A stretch of DNA of 37,494 nucleotides from assembly GCF_002964605.1 (NCBI RefSeq), contig NZ_PQDH01000026.1, forward strand, positions 1 through 37,494. The letters run 5' to 3'. Shown here piece by piece: positions 1 through 9,111 of the stretch. The notes under the pieces were generated by a model, which ran no database searches, was not told the DNA's origin, and worked only from the letters and a program-made list of their open reading frames with translations. This stretch comes from Vallitalea okinawensis. Its GTDB lineage: Bacteria; Bacillota; Clostridia; Lachnospirales; PQDH01. How positions within the stretch are numbered: position 1 is the stretch's first letter; the number at the start of each line of letters is the position of its first letter. The translations under genes and the position numbers were made by a program.

Positions 1-18
1 GATCAAACTCTCATATTT
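1..18 (-). rRNA. rrs: 16S rRNA gene, 5' end only
   Basis: Read on the minus strand, the first bases end in GAGAGTTTGATC, the conserved start of bacterial 16S rRNA (the 27F primer region). By comparison with the E. coli 5' end, the mature start lies near base 18. The rest of the rRNA operon lies outside the window, beyond base 1. A strong promoter and a typical Gram-positive rrn leader precede it. Confidence rests on a short but diagnostic motif and its leader. Confidence 0.85.
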
Positions 19-150
19 AAATATAAGGTTTAAACCTGCCAGAAGTTCTGGCTTGTTTATATCCGTGTTAGAACTAAATTCTAACGAAATCAAAGTTTAT
101 TTCTTGGGTATGTGTTACACTGTTCAGTTATCAAAGTTCTTAAGTAACAG
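19..150 (-). promoter_or_regulatory. rrn leader with antitermination-like sequence
   Basis: The minus-strand leader between the rrn promoter and 16S contains, at 121-141, AAGAACTTTGATAACTGAAC, like the leader and spacer sequences of Firmicutes rRNA operons that sit near boxA antitermination signals. Two short hairpins follow, at 66-84 and 38-52, close to the 16S 5' end, where RNase processing stems normally form. The exact processing sites are not visible. Confidence 0.55.
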
Positions 151-158
151 CGAAATCT

Positions 159-187
159 ATTCTATCAAATCTCTTTTGATTTGTCAA
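159..187 (-). promoter_or_regulatory. rrn promoter (sigma-A type)
   Basis: On the minus strand a perfect -35 TTGACA (182-187) is followed after 17 bp by TAGAAT (159-164). Transcription would start near base 152 and run into 16S. The promoter begins only 20 bp after the CCA end of the upstream tRNA-Ser gene. Confidence 0.8.
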
Positions 188-206
188 GACGTTTTTTGAT
201 TTCTTT

Positions 207-298
207 TGGCGGAGAAGGAGGGATTTGAACCCTCGCGCCGCTATTAACGACCTACTCCCTTTCCAGGGGAGCCCCTTCAGCCACTTGGGTACTTCTCC
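207..298 (-). tRNA. tRNA-Ser (anticodon GGA)
   Basis: The minus strand folds as a class II tRNA: acceptor GGAGAAG/CTTCTCC, an anticodon arm CTCCC-CTGGAAA-GGGAG giving anticodon GGA, a long variable arm as expected for serine, and T arm GAGGG-TTCAAAT-CCCTC. The 3' GCCA is encoded. It reads UCC and UCU codons. It lies between another tRNA-Ser gene and an rrn promoter, all on the same strand. No promoter of its own is evident in the 54 bp to the upstream tRNA. Confidence 0.93.
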
Positions 299-328
299 AT
301 ATCCCACGTTACTTACATTTTCAAAATC

Positions 329-351
329 AAAAACACCCAAAAGGTGTTTTA
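329..351 (-). terminator. terminator after tRNA-Ser(UGA)
   Basis: A hairpin AAACACC/GGTGTTT with a CAAAA-type loop (331-349) is followed on the minus strand by a T-rich tract. It lies just downstream of the tRNA-Ser(UGA) CCA end. Confidence 0.55.
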
Positions 352-352
352 A

Positions 353-441
353 TGGCGGAGAAGGTGGGATTCGAACCCACGGCCCCTTTCGGAGTCACTG
401 GTTTTCAAGACCAGCTCCTTAAACCACTCGGACACCTCTCC
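353..441 (-). tRNA. tRNA-Ser (anticodon UGA)
   Basis: The minus strand gives a class II tRNA with acceptor GGAGAGG/CTTCTCC, anticodon arm CTGGT-CTTGAAA-ACCAG (anticodon UGA), a long serine-type variable arm, a GTTCGAATC T loop and an encoded CCA end. It reads UCA and other UCN codons. A good promoter lies 23 bp upstream and a hairpin terminator directly downstream. Confidence 0.94.
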
Positions 442-463
442 ACAAATTTTAAATTGCTAATAT

Positions 464-492
464 AAGATACCATATCTTTATTATCTTGTCAA
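464..492 (-). promoter_or_regulatory. promoter for the tRNA-Ser genes
   Basis: On the minus strand, TTGACA (487-492), a 17-bp spacer and TATCTT (464-469) end 23 bp before the 5' end of tRNA-Ser(UGA). This is a sigma-A type match with a perfect -35. Confidence 0.7.
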
Positions 493-599
493 GCTATATA
501 TCCACTATCTTAATGTCAGTAAGTAAGTGATTGTATAACCTAAAACTTGTAGTTATATCAAACTTAGTTTTAAGATAAAATGTTATCTTTTTTTCGGAC

Positions 600-625
600 A
601 AAAAGTATAATATCATACTTAGATA
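600..625 (-). terminator. weak terminator after ispD
   Basis: On the minus strand a 6-bp hairpin AAGTAT/ATACTT (604-621) is followed by TTTTTG, 23 bp past the ispD stop. The stem is short and AT-rich, so it is only a candidate. Confidence 0.35.
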
Positions 626-644
626 TTGGTGTCAAGAAGTAAAT

Positions 645-1331
645 TCAAGATTGATGTTCTATTATTTTTTCACCAAAAGCTATGTCTTCAATCGTTGTTA
701 TTTTTATGTTATTATAGCTTCCATTGATCATTTTTATGGGTATTTTTAAATACCTTTCAACTAGAACTGTATCATCTGTTCCTAGATAACCTTCTTCTAA
801 TGCTTTTTGATGGGCACTTTTAATTAGGTCTATTCTAAAACATTGTGGCGTTTGTACCGCCCAAAGTTTACTTCTTTGTGGTGTATTAATAATCGTACCA
901 TCTTCCCCTACATATTTAATAGTATCCTTAACAGGGACCCCTACTGCGCATGCGCCAAACTTCTTTGTTTGTTGTATAGCATTATCGATTACTTCTGTTG
1001 TTATAAAAGGGCGAACCCCATCATGTATAAGTACTATTCCTTCATCAACAAAGGATAATCCCTCGAAAACAGAACTTTGTCTTTCTGTTCCTCCCACTAT
1101 AATGTGTTTCACTTTAGTTAACCCATAGGCATCAACTACTTCTTTCGTGCAATAGTCAATTTCATCTGAAGAAGTAACAAGTATTATTTCATCTATGGCA
1201 TCGTGTTGCTGAAATTTTTCTATGGTCCAAACAAGTATAGGTTTACCTTTAAGGTTTATGAACTGCTTTTTCTTATCGCTGTTCATTCTTCTACCTTGCC
1301 CAGCAGCTGGTATTATTACTGTACATTTCAT
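645..1331 (-). CDS. ispD: 2-C-methyl-D-erythritol 4-phosphate cytidylyltransferase IspD
   Basis: This cytosolic enzyme of the MEP (non-mevalonate) isoprenoid pathway couples CTP with methylerythritol 4-phosphate. The N-terminus has the nucleotidyltransferase motif PAAGQGRRM (residues 8-16) followed by KKQF, and the conserved LIHDGVRPF lies in the middle. I chose the Met at 1331 (228 residues, normal for the family) because AAGGAG lies 8-9 bases upstream. The frame stays open to 1367, but upstream starts lack a usable ribosome site and would put extra residues before the first beta strand. It stands alone with its own promoter. The neighbouring ispF often found with it is not here. Confidence 0.93.
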   Translation of the reverse strand: MKCTVIIPAAGQGRRMNSDKKKQFINLKGKPILVWTIEKFQQHDAIDEIILVTSSDEIDYCTKEVVDAYGLTKVKHIIVGGTERQSSVFEGLSFVDEGIVLIHDGVRPFITTEVIDNAIQQTKKFGACAVGVPVKDTIKYVGEDGTIINTPQRSKLWAVQTPQCFRIDLIKSAHQKALEEGYLGTDDTVLVERYLKIPIKMINGSYNNIKITTIEDIAFGEKIIEHQS

Positions 1332-1377
1332 ACCTCTCATCTCCTTATCAACTCTATACTCTTCCAATTACTATTCT

Positions 1378-1406
1378 ACTATAGTATCCCCTCGTATACT
1401 TGTCAA
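1378..1406 (-). promoter_or_regulatory. ispD promoter
   Basis: On the minus strand, TTGACA (1401-1406), a 17-bp spacer and TATAGT (1378-1383) lie about 45 bp upstream of the chosen ispD start. Confidence 0.65.
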
Positions 1407-1489
1407 TATTTCAATTGCTACTAATTATAATATATTCCCATTAGACATCAGCTGAGGAGATTTGATTAGAAGAATCTAGTTGCAGCAGC

Positions 1490-1518
1490 AACAACAAAAG
1501 GCGACCAATGGTCGCCTT
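1490..1518 (-). terminator. terminator after the PIN/TRAM gene
   Basis: A 10-bp inverted repeat AAGGCGACCA/TGGTCGCCTT (1498-1518) is followed on the minus strand by TTTTGTTGTTG. It lies 9 bp past the stop codon of the upstream gene. Confidence 0.7.
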
Positions 1519-1526
1519 AATTAGTA

Positions 1527-2585
1527 TTATTTCATTTTAGTAAAAATCATACGCCCAGCAGCTGTTTGTAATACACTTGTCACTAAAACATCAATGGTTT
1601 GTCCGATCGCTTTGCGTCCACCTTCAACAACAATCATCGTTCCATCGTTTAAGTATCCTATACCTTGTTCATGTTCTTTACCATCTTTAATAACTGTAAC
1701 AGACATATCTTCTCCTGGTAACACTATAGGCTTAACAGCATTTGATAATTCATTAATATTTAGAACAACAACACCTTTAAAATCAGCTACTTTATTGAGA
1801 TTAAAGTCATTGGTAACAATAGTGGCATTCATCTCTTCAGCTAACTTCAGAATCTTACTATCCACTTCAGCTATGTTCTTATAGTCTTTTTCAATTATTT
1901 CAACGGGTACTTTTAATTGCTTCTGAATCTCATTCAATATGTCAAGTCCACGCCGACCTCTATTACGCTTAAGTGAATCTGATGAATCAGCAACATGTCT
2001 TAGTTCGGCTAATACAAATTGTGGTATAATGATTTTACCTTCAATAAAATCTGTACGTAAGATGTCCAATATTCTTCCATCAATAATAACACTGGTATCA
2101 AGAATCTTAGGTTTTGCAGTGCTAGACTGTTCACATTCTTCAAACAATTTAATTTCTACATTCTTTCTCATGGCGATTTTGTATCCACCATAGCCTAGAA
2201 CAATATTAATCAGCAGAACGACTAATGCTCCGACTATGCCAAACTTGAATAATGGAATACAAACTAGATTAGCTATAATAAGACCCAAAATTATACCTAC
2301 TGTACTAACGACCATTTCTTGAAATGACATTTGATCAAATTTATCTTCAAATGTATTCAGTTGATTGAGAATAAGTTTTACCAGAAATGGTGAAATTAAT
2401 AAATAAGAGATAATAGCTAATAATAAAAAAATAGAAACGTACATTAATGTTGGTGAAGACGAATTAAAATTTTCTATAAGCTGAAAGTTCTCTAAAAAAG
2501 CATGTCCTTTTATGTACTGATCATAGGACAAAACCCCAAATATTGTGAGTATAAATGTAATAATAAGCTTTAGAAACCTTTTCAT
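1527..2585 (-). CDS. yacL: PIN/TRAM domain membrane protein (YacL-like)
   Basis: The protein has about four N-terminal membrane segments within residues 1-140, then a PIN nuclease-fold domain starting at DTSVIIDGRILDI, with further acidic residues at TNDFNLN, and a C-terminal TRAM domain (GIGYLNDGTMIVVEGG onward). Bacillus YacL has this architecture and sits in the ispD/disA neighbourhood, as here. PIN domains cut RNA and TRAM binds RNA, but the role of this family is not settled. I start at 2585 (352 residues) because GGAGGAGGTG lies at the right distance upstream; the frame extends to 2615. Strong family match, weak functional knowledge. Confidence 0.9.
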   Translation of the reverse strand: MKRFLKLIITFILTIFGVLSYDQYIKGHAFLENFQLIENFNSSSPTLMYVSIFLLLAIISYLLISPFLVKLILNQLNTFEDKFDQMSFQEMVVSTVGIILGLIIANLVCIPLFKFGIVGALVVLLINIVLGYGGYKIAMRKNVEIKLFEECEQSSTAKPKILDTSVIIDGRILDILRTDFIEGKIIIPQFVLAELRHVADSSDSLKRNRGRRGLDILNEIQKQLKVPVEIIEKDYKNIAEVDSKILKLAEEMNATIVTNDFNLNKVADFKGVVVLNINELSNAVKPIVLPGEDMSVTVIKDGKEHEQGIGYLNDGTMIVVEGGRKAIGQTIDVLVTSVLQTAAGRMIFTKMK

Positions 2586-2696
2586 CTCTACACCTCCTCC
2601 CATAATTATAGGCAATATATTACTATTTTAAACGATTTTGACTAAAAATTGAAGTGCTTTTTTAAATTTTCTCTATCTTTTATTTATGCTTTCTGA

Positions 2697-2714
2697 TATT
2701 ATATTAGTATAATA
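2697..2714. promoter_or_regulatory. inverted repeat upstream of ferritin
   Basis: TATTATA-TTAG-TATAATA is a perfect 7-bp inverted repeat 120 bp upstream of the ferritin start. The right arm is also a good -10 (TATAAT, 2708-2713), although the -35 is poor. The layout would suit repression by a metal- or peroxide-responsive regulator, but AT-rich palindromes arise easily here and I do not claim a Fur or PerR box. Confidence 0.3.
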
Positions 2715-2836
2715 CCGAAAATTGGAATTATCTCTCTACTATATACTATTTCACAAGATATAATTAGGTGATTAAACTTGCTCTTTTTGCAAGTCTTTAT
2801 TTTATATGTAAGAAGATTTAATAGGAGGTTTCTTTT

Positions 2837-3343
2837 ATGTTAAGTGAAAAATTAATAAATGAACTGAATGAACAAATAAAATTTGAAATGTATTCTTCAA
2901 ATTTATACTTATCCATGGCAGCCTATTGCTTTTCAAATGACTTAGATGGTTTTGGTAATTTCTTTGTTGTTCAGGCTGAAGAAGAAAAATTCCACGCCAT
3001 GAAATTCTTTAACTTCATCAATGATATGGATGGAGATATTAAGATGATGGCTATCGAAGATCCAACTAGAGAATATTCTTCTATTCTTGACGTATTTAAT
3101 GTAGCTCTTCAACACGAGCGTGGTGTAACTGCTCGTATTTATCATTTAATGGACCTATCTATGGAAGAACGTGAGCATGCCACTATCAGCTTCCTAAAAT
3201 GGTTCATTGATGAACAAGTTGAAGAAGAATCTACATTTAAAACATTAGTAACTAAAATTAAGCGTGCAGCTAACGATGATAACCTTCTTTATACATTAGA
3301 CAGTGAGTTAGCTACTCGAACATTTACACCACCAGCACAATAA
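2837..3343 (+). CDS. ftnA: ferritin (non-haem, FtnA type)
   Basis: This iron-storage protein oxidises Fe(II) and stores it as mineral in a 24-subunit shell. At 168 residues it matches bacterial FtnA. The ferroxidase ligands fall exactly where E. coli FtnA has them: Glu17, Glu50, His53, Glu94 and Gln127, with Tyr24, Glu130 and Trp122 also present, so it should be active. There is no haem-binding Met typical of bacterioferritin. It is monocistronic, with AGGAGG before the start and a strong terminator after it. It probably helps an anaerobe manage iron and oxidative stress. Confidence 0.96.
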   Translation: MLSEKLINELNEQIKFEMYSSNLYLSMAAYCFSNDLDGFGNFFVVQAEEEKFHAMKFFNFINDMDGDIKMMAIEDPTREYSSILDVFNVALQHERGVTARIYHLMDLSMEEREHATISFLKWFIDEQVEEESTFKTLVTKIKRAANDDNLLYTLDSELATRTFTPPAQ

Positions 3344-3354
3344 CTATAGTATTG

Positions 3355-3381
3355 AAGGGAGCTTTTAAGGCTCCCTTTTTT
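3355..3381 (+). terminator. ferritin terminator
   Basis: AAGGGAGC/GCTCCCTT hairpin (3355-3377) followed by a run of T, 12 bp after the ferritin stop. Confidence 0.85.
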
Positions 3382-3389
3382 ATTATCTT

Positions 3390-4046
3390 CTATAAACCTA
3401 ATGTAGTTTCAATTATTGCACGCATGTCTTCTTCTCTTAACATCCCTGGTTGATAACCAATTACATTGCCCTCACGGTCAATCATCCACGTTGTTGGTAA
3501 GCCGGTTGCATAATATTGCTGTGCCACCTTACCATCAGTATCATACAATACTGTGAAACCAAAATCATTTTCTTCAATAAAGGATTCAACAGTCCCTTTA
3601 TCTTCTGCCACGTTAACTGCTAAAATAATAAAATCATCACGTGTTAATTCATATTCTTCGTACATTTTCTGCATATCCGGCATCTCTTCAACACAATACC
3701 CACACCAAGTAGCCCAAAAATTAATGAATACAACTTTTCCTTCCTGATCAGATAGTTTAACTGTATTCCCATCTAAATCCTGCAGTTCAAAATCTACTGC
3801 TTTAATAGGTTCTTTCTCTGCCTCTCCAACTTCTTCACTGTTATCTTCTGCGCTATCTTCCTTAACTTCTTCAGTCTTCTCTTCTTGATTAGCCTCTTCT
3901 TCTATTACTTCTTTTTCTGTATCTTCGTTTTCAACAGTCTCTTTTTCTTCTATTTGATTTAATAACTTATCTTCTTCGCTTAAGCTATTACAGCCTACCA
4001 GACTAATACCCATAACTACTACTAAAACCAATAAAATTTTCTTCAT
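3390..4046 (-). CDS. TlpA/ResA-like thioredoxin lipoprotein
   Basis: The N-terminus is a lipoprotein signal with lipobox LVGC (Cys19), so the protein sits on the outer face of the membrane. Residues 22-80 form a very Glu/Lys-rich linker. The AhpC-TSA/TlpA thioredoxin domain follows, with WATWCGYC (Cys115 and Cys118) and the cis-proline loop GLPTTW (Pro184). Such proteins are thiol reductases that keep extracytoplasmic cysteines reduced, or peroxiredoxin-like helpers. The substrate cannot be told. It begins 5 bp after the thpR stop and is probably cotranscribed with it. The ribosome site GGAGG is clear. Confidence 0.88.
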   Translation of the reverse strand: MKKILLVLVVVMGISLVGCNSLSEEDKLLNQIEEKETVENEDTEKEVIEEEANQEEKTEEVKEDSAEDNSEEVGEAEKEPIKAVDFELQDLDGNTVKLSDQEGKVVFINFWATWCGYCVEEMPDMQKMYEEYELTRDDFIILAVNVAEDKGTVESFIEENDFGFTVLYDTDGKVAQQYYATGLPTTWMIDREGNVIGYQPGMLREEDMRAIIETTLGL

Positions 4047-4051
4047 TGTTA

Positions 4052-4600
4052 CTACCTCCTTATGTTAGGTTCTAAAGTTATAAAAGCCTTTGGTTCATAA
4101 ATTAACGTTTCATTAACACGTTTACTTTCCATTAAACTGATTTTACTAACATCTAAGTCTATTTTATGCTTACCTAAACTCCTTAATTCTTCTTCTTTAA
4201 TCTTAATTCTTCTTCCTAATGTAATATGGGCTTTAAAGGGTCTTGTTTCAACTTTAAATCCTCTTGTTTTAAGACTCTTCTTTAAATCCTCGACTAGTAT
4301 CTTTAATTTCGTGTGTTTCTCTAAACCAAGCCAAACAAGATGTTCATCACCTCTTTTGAATGATCCTATACCAGTTGTTTTTAAAGTAAATACATGCCTT
4401 TGACATCTTAATTCACTCAACACCTCCTGAAGAAGAATTAATTCATCTTCACCTACTTCTCCAATAAATTCTAGGGTTATATGAAAATTAGGTCGTAGCG
4501 TATAGTTTCCTCCTTTTGCTACTCCTTTGACTTCTTTTTGAATCTTACTAAGTTGTTCTTTCATATGCTCTTCCAGTTCAATAGCAAAAAAGACTCTCAT
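4052..4600 (-). CDS. thpR: RNA 2',3'-cyclic phosphodiesterase (LigT/ThpR)
   Basis: This is a 2H-phosphoesterase with the two HxT motifs, His40-Ile-Thr42 and His124-Ile-Thr126, separated by the usual distance. Its 182 residues fit the ThpR family. Family members hydrolyse 2',3'-cyclic phosphate ends of RNA and may act on other cyclic phosphodiesters. It is the first gene of a two-gene unit with the thioredoxin lipoprotein. The link between the two looks positional only. Confidence 0.9.
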   Translation of the reverse strand: MRVFFAIELEEHMKEQLSKIQKEVKGVAKGGNYTLRPNFHITLEFIGEVGEDELILLQEVLSELRCQRHVFTLKTTGIGSFKRGDEHLVWLGLEKHTKLKILVEDLKKSLKTRGFKVETRPFKAHITLGRRIKIKEEELRSLGKHKIDLDVSKISLMESKRVNETLIYEPKAFITLEPNIRR

Positions 4601-4689
4601 CTTAACACATCCTTACATTTGAGATGATTGCAACTTAATGAAACTGATTACCGTTCTTATATTATTTTATTCCTATATAGTGATATTCA

Positions 4690-4719
4690 CATCAAAAAAA
4701 AGGTAGCAAGCGCTACCTC
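4690..4719 (-). terminator. terminator of the pur operon
   Basis: On the minus strand the hairpin GGTAGC/GCTACC (4702-4717) with an AGGTAG extension is followed by eight T. It lies about 60 bp past the purD stop. Confidence 0.8.
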
Positions 4720-4780
4720 TTAATTATATCAATAAACACTTATAGTGTCAAAAGCATATAGAGATTCTTTATATGAAATA

Positions 4781-6040
4781 TTACTTTCTTCCTATATCAT
4801 TACGATAATGCATGTGTTCAAAATAAATTTCTTTAACAGCATTATAAGACTTATTAATAGCTGCATCAAGATTAGCACCAATAGCTGTAACACCAAGAAC
4901 TCGACCACCATTTGTGACAACTTGCCCTCCATCACTTGTTGTACCAGCATGAAATACAATGACTTCCTTATTATTATGAAATTTATTTAATCCAGAAATT
5001 TTGTATCCTTTTTCATAATTAACTGGATAGCCTCCCGATGCACAAACGATGCAAACTGCGGCATCATCATACCACTCTACATTCACTTTCATTAATTCAC
5101 CATCAATACATGCTTGAATAATGTCCACTAGCGGTGTTTTTAATCTTGGTAGTACCACTTGAGCTTCTGGATCACCAAAGCGAGCATTATATTCTAGTAA
5201 TTTAGGTCCATCCTTGGTTAACATTAATCCGAAAAATAATATTCCTTTAAAGGGTCTACCTTCTTCTTTCATCCCTCTAATAGTAGGTAAAAAAATCTTA
5301 TTCATACATTGTTCAGCTATATCTTTCGAGTAATAACGAGAAGGTGAAAACGTCCCCATCCCTCCAGTATTTAAGCCTTTATCACCATCATAAGCTCTTT
5401 TATGATCTTGAGCACTAACCATGGGCACCAATGTATTCCCATCACAGAAAGCTAAAACAGATACCTCATGACCCACCATGAATTCTTCAATAACAACACG
5501 ACTTCCAGCTGTACCAAATTTCTTTTCAATCATGATGCTTTTTAAAGCCTCTTCAGCTTCTTGATAAGTATTACAAATTAGTACTCCTTTCCCTAGTGCC
5601 AATCCGTCTGCTTTAACAACTATAGGGTAGTTAATATCACCAAGATATGCAATTGCCTCATCATACTGTTGAAAAACTTTATACGCAGCCGTTGGAATAT
5701 TATATTTCTGCATAAAATCTTTCGCAAAAACTTTACTTCCTTCTATTAATGCAGCCGCTTTATGAGGACCAAAAATAGGGCAGTTTTCTTCTTCAAAACG
5801 ATCTACAATACCTAACATAAGTGGGTCATCCATACCAACAATGGTCATATCGATTTTTTTAGATTTCACAAATTCTAAAAGTGCTTCTATATCTGTAGCA
5901 GGGATTGGCACATTCTCTGCTAACCCATCAGTTCCAGCATTACCAGGTGCGCAGTAAATTTTATGTACTTTTGAACTTTGAGCTATTTTCCATACAATGG
6001 CATGCTCTCTTCCGCCGCCTCCAACAATGAGTACTTTCAA
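4781..6040 (-). CDS. purD: phosphoribosylamine-glycine ligase PurD
   Basis: GAR synthetase, step 2 of purine synthesis, joins glycine to phosphoribosylamine using ATP. The N-domain starts VLIVGGGGREHAIVWKI and contains APGNAGTDG. The ATP-grasp core has VVKADGLALGKGV, and LEYNARFGDPEAQ carries metal ligands. Its 419 residues are normal. It is the last gene of the operon, 22 bp after purN, and is followed by a terminator. In many Firmicutes purH sits between purN and purD; it does not here. Confidence 0.97.
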   Translation of the reverse strand: MKVLIVGGGGREHAIVWKIAQSSKVHKIYCAPGNAGTDGLAENVPIPATDIEALLEFVKSKKIDMTIVGMDDPLMLGIVDRFEEENCPIFGPHKAAALIEGSKVFAKDFMQKYNIPTAAYKVFQQYDEAIAYLGDINYPIVVKADGLALGKGVLICNTYQEAEEALKSIMIEKKFGTAGSRVVIEEFMVGHEVSVLAFCDGNTLVPMVSAQDHKRAYDGDKGLNTGGMGTFSPSRYYSKDIAEQCMNKIFLPTIRGMKEEGRPFKGILFFGLMLTKDGPKLLEYNARFGDPEAQVVLPRLKTPLVDIIQACIDGELMKVNVEWYDDAAVCIVCASGGYPVNYEKGYKISGLNKFHNNKEVIVFHAGTTSDGGQVVTNGGRVLGVTAIGANLDAAINKSYNAVKEIYFEHMHYRNDIGRK

Positions 6041-6062
6041 TATATTTCACTCCTCTCTGGGA

Positions 6063-6683
6063 CTAATCAACTATAACTTGATTATCTTCTACTCTTATTT
6101 TATTATTTGCTATTTTCTCTACTACTTTAGGTAGTATCACCCATTCAGCCTCTGTCATAACACGTTCTTGAATGCTTTTAGGTGTATCAGAGTTTCTGAC
6201 TTCAACAGCCTTTTGCATAATAATGGGTCCAGTATCTGTACCTTCATCAACAAAATGAACTGTAGCACCTGTTAATTTAACACCCTTTTTTAATGCTGCC
6301 TCATGAACTTTTAAACCGTAATACCCATCACCACAGAATGCAGGAATTAAAGATGGATGTATATTGATAATTTTATTCTTGTATGCGGAAACAAAAGGAT
6401 CTCCAATGACTACAAGATAACCTGCCATCACAACAAGATTAACCTTATACTGATTAAAGTGATTCATCAGGGCTTCATTAAATGCATAGGATTCACTAAA
6501 ATCTCTAGGCGATATAACCTGAGTGGGTATGCTCTTAACTTCTGCTCTTGCCAACGCATAGGCATTTTTTCGATTACTAACCACAGTCACAATTTCAGCT
6601 TTAACTTGATGAAGCTCCATATAATCCATCAATGCTTGTAAATTAGTCCCTCCACCAGAAACTAAAACACCTATTCTTAACAT
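6063..6683 (-). CDS. purN: phosphoribosylglycinamide formyltransferase PurN
   Basis: This GAR transformylase (step 3) uses 10-formyl-tetrahydrofolate. The N-terminal [13 protein letters not shown] is the phosphate-binding loop. The catalytic stretch [11 protein letters not shown] holds Asn and His, and [17 protein letters not shown] holds the second catalytic His and the Asp. It is full length at 206 residues. Its start overlaps the last 7 bases of purM, which implies translational coupling. In the [10 protein letters not shown] stretch, Cys-Gly-Asp replaces the common Lys-Gly, a small deviation. Confidence 0.96.
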   Translation of the reverse strand: MLRIGVLVSGGGTNLQALMDYMELHQVKAEIVTVVSNRKNAYALARAEVKSIPTQVISPRDFSESYAFNEALMNHFNQYKVNLVVMAGYLVVIGDPFVSAYKNKIINIHPSLIPAFCGDGYYGLKVHEAALKKGVKLTGATVHFVDEGTDTGPIIMQKAVEVRNSDTPKSIQERVMTEAEWVILPKVVEKIANNKIRVEDNQVIVD

Positions 6684-7705
6684 AAGATGATCCCCTCATC
6701 CCCAGTGACTACTTCACCAATGATTACAGCTTCGTCATCTATTGTTTTTAATACTTCTATAGCCTTCTCAGCATCCTCTTTGTTAATGATTATTGCCATT
6801 CCAATCCCCATATTAAAAGTATTGTACATAGCCTCTTCTGATACGTCTCCTTTTTTTTGGAGGAAATTAAAGATTTCTGGAATCTGCCAACTCCCCTTCT
6901 GTATTTTGGCAGTAAAACCTTTTTGCATCATTCGTGGAATGTTCTCATAGAAGCCACCACCCGTTATGTGACTAATAGCTTTTATATCTACATCCTTCTT
7001 AAGGGTTTCACAAGCCTTAACATATATCTTTGTAGGCGTTATCAGCTCATCGCCTAATGTCTTCGTTAGAGGTTCATAATTTCTATCTAATTGTAATTCA
7101 TTAACATCTATTATTTTACGAACTAGTGAATAACCATTACTGTGAATACCTGATGAAGACAAACCGATAATAAGATCTCCATCTTTCATATTCCTTCCAT
7201 CGATGAGCTTAGCCTTGTCAACAATACCTACTGCAAACCCTGCTAAATCATACTCGTTCTCCGGATAGAATCCTGGCATTTCTGCGGTCTCTCCGCCTAT
7301 GAGAGCTGACCCTGCTTGAACACAACCATCAGCAATCCCTTTCACGATATCTGCTATTTTTTCAGGATGATTTTTCCCACAAGCAATATAATCTAGGAAG
7401 AAGAGGGGTTCTGCTCCACAGCATATAATGTCATTGACACACATAGCTACAGCGTCTATTCCAATAGTGTCGTGTTGGTCTAGTTCAAAGGCTAATTTTA
7501 ACTTTGTTCCCACGCCATCAGTTCCGGATACCAGGATTGGATCTTCCATATGTTTAAAGTTACCTAATGAAAATAAACCGCTAAATCCCCCTAGACCTGT
7601 TACTACTTCTTCTCTCATTGTTCGTCCAACATGTTTCTTCATCAATTCAACTGCTTTATAACCTGCTTCTACATCAACGCCTGCCTGTTTATAATCTAAA
7701 GCCAT
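6677..7705 (-). CDS. purM: phosphoribosylformylglycinamidine cyclo-ligase PurM
   Basis: AIR synthetase (step 5) closes the imidazole ring using ATP. Family signatures include [14 protein letters not shown] near the N-terminus, [13 protein letters not shown], the glycine-rich [11 protein letters not shown] and [14 protein letters not shown]. Its 342 residues are standard. The start ATG shares one base with the purF stop (TAATG) and the end overlaps purN, so it sits inside a tightly coupled operon. Confidence 0.97.
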   Translation of the reverse strand: MALDYKQAGVDVEAGYKAVELMKKHVGRTMREEVVTGLGGFSGLFSLGNFKHMEDPILVSGTDGVGTKLKLAFELDQHDTIGIDAVAMCVNDIICCGAEPLFFLDYIACGKNHPEKIADIVKGIADGCVQAGSALIGGETAEMPGFYPENEYDLAGFAVGIVDKAKLIDGRNMKDGDLIIGLSSSGIHSNGYSLVRKIIDVNELQLDRNYEPLTKTLGDELITPTKIYVKACETLKKDVDIKAISHITGGGFYENIPRMMQKGFTAKIQKGSWQIPEIFNFLQKKGDVSEEAMYNTFNMGIGMAIIINKEDAEKAIEVLKTIDDEAVIIGEVVTGDEGIILC

Positions 7706-9111
7706 TATTTGTCCTCCTCTAGATCAACCAATTGTATAGGATATTCACCATCAAAACAAGCCGTACAAAATCCACAATTTGCTCCTTTGATAGGCTTATC
7801 TAGAATTCCTTCTTTGCTAATGAACCCTAGACTATCAGCACCGATTAACTCACATATCTCTTCTATGGTATGGCTACTAGCTATTAAGTTTTTACGTTCT
7901 GGGGTATCAATACCAAAGTAGCAAGGGTATTTTACTGGTGGAGAACTAATTCTCAAGTGTACTTCTGTAGCACCAGCTTTTTTCAAAAGTTGAACGATTT
8001 TACCTGATGTGGTTCCTCTAACGATAGAATCATCTATCATTACCACTCTTTTACCATTAACACTACTCCTTAGAGGATTTAATTTAAGATGAACTCCTTG
8101 TTCACGCATCTCTTGACTAGGTTGAATAAATGTTCTTCCCACATAACGATTCTTGATAAACCCTTCACCATAAGGAATTCCTGATTCAAAAGCAAAGCCT
8201 CTAGCTGCTGCTAATCCGGAGTCAGGGACACCAATTACAATATCAGCTTCAACAGGATATTCTTTAGCTAAAACACGACCAGCCATGAATCTTGAACTGT
8301 AAATTTCTTTCCCATCCATAACACTATCGGGTCTTGCAAAATAGATATATTCAAAGAGACAAAGAGAGGATTGACACTTCTTTTGAGTATGAATGCTCTT
8401 AAGTCCTTTCTCATCGATTACAATGATTTCACCAGGTTCTACATCCCTAACTAACTCTGCACCAATCGCATCAAATGCTGTTGATTCTGAGGCTACGACA
8501 TAAGAATTTTCTTTCTTACCAATACAAAGAGGGCGCATTCCTAACGGATCCCTGGCAGCAATTAATTTATGAGGTGTCATAACAAGTAAAGCATAAGCTC
8601 CTTTTATAATGCCCATTACTTCTTGAAGCGCTTGCTCTAAACCATCGTATTTAATCCTCTTACGTGCTAGTAGGGCAGCAATGACCTCTGAATCTGTTGT
8701 AGTCTGGAAAAGAGTCCCTTGTTCCTCAAGTTCTTTTCTAATAGTGATAGCATTAGTTAAGTTACCGTTATGAGCTAATGCCATATGCCCCTTTGTATAT
8801 TTTAAGACTAAAGGCTGCGCATTTTCTCTTAAACTATCACCAGCTGTTGAATAACGAACATGGGCAACAGCAACACTTCCTTTAAGATGGTTTAATACAA
8901 TTGGATCAAAAATTTCAGATACCATCCCCATCTCTTTATGATAGATAATCGTTCCATGATCGTTAACAGCTATTCCTGCACTCTCTTGTCCACGGTGCTG
9001 TAGTGCATATAAGCCATAGTAAGCTAACTCTGCTGTATTAAAATCATCATTATTATAAACACCAAATACACCACATTCTTCTTTTAATTTATCATCCATA
9101 AAAGGGATCAT
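7705..9111 (-). CDS. purF: amidophosphoribosyltransferase PurF
   Basis: This enzyme catalyses the committing step of purine synthesis: PRPP and glutamine give phosphoribosylamine. Cys13 in EECGVFGVY would be the N-terminal nucleophile after propeptide removal. The PRPP loop is [14 protein letters not shown]. Cysteines at [15 protein letters not shown] and CGFCTACF match the [4Fe-4S] ligands of the oxygen-sensitive Bacillus-type enzyme, fitting an anaerobe. It overlaps purC by 4 bases, and AGGAGG within the purC end supports the start. Confidence 0.97.
   Translation of the reverse strand: MIPFMDDKLKEECGVFGVYNNDDFNTAELAYYGLYALQHRGQESAGIAVNDHGTIIYHKEMGMVSEIFDPIVLNHLKGSVAVAHVRYSTAGDSLRENAQPLVLKYTKGHMALAHNGNLTNAITIRKELEEQGTLFQTTTDSEVIAALLARKRIKYDGLEQALQEVMGIIKGAYALLVMTPHKLIAARDPLGMRPLCIGKKENSYVVASESTAFDAIGAELVRDVEPGEIIVIDEKGLKSIHTQKKCQSSLCLFEYIYFARPDSVMDGKEIYSSRFMAGRVLAKEYPVEADIVIGVPDSGLAAARGFAFESGIPYGEGFIKNRYVGRTFIQPSQEMREQGVHLKLNPLRSSVNGKRVVMIDDSIVRGTTSGKIVQLLKKAGATEVHLRISSPPVKYPCYFGIDTPERKNLIASSHTIEEICELIGADSLGFISKEGILDKPIKGANCGFCTACFDGEYPIQLVDLEEDK

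Noticed and set aside
225-422. Open frame of 65 residues across the tRNA region, plus strand
   Set aside because: It lies antisense to both tRNA-Ser genes and their spacer; no ribosome site.
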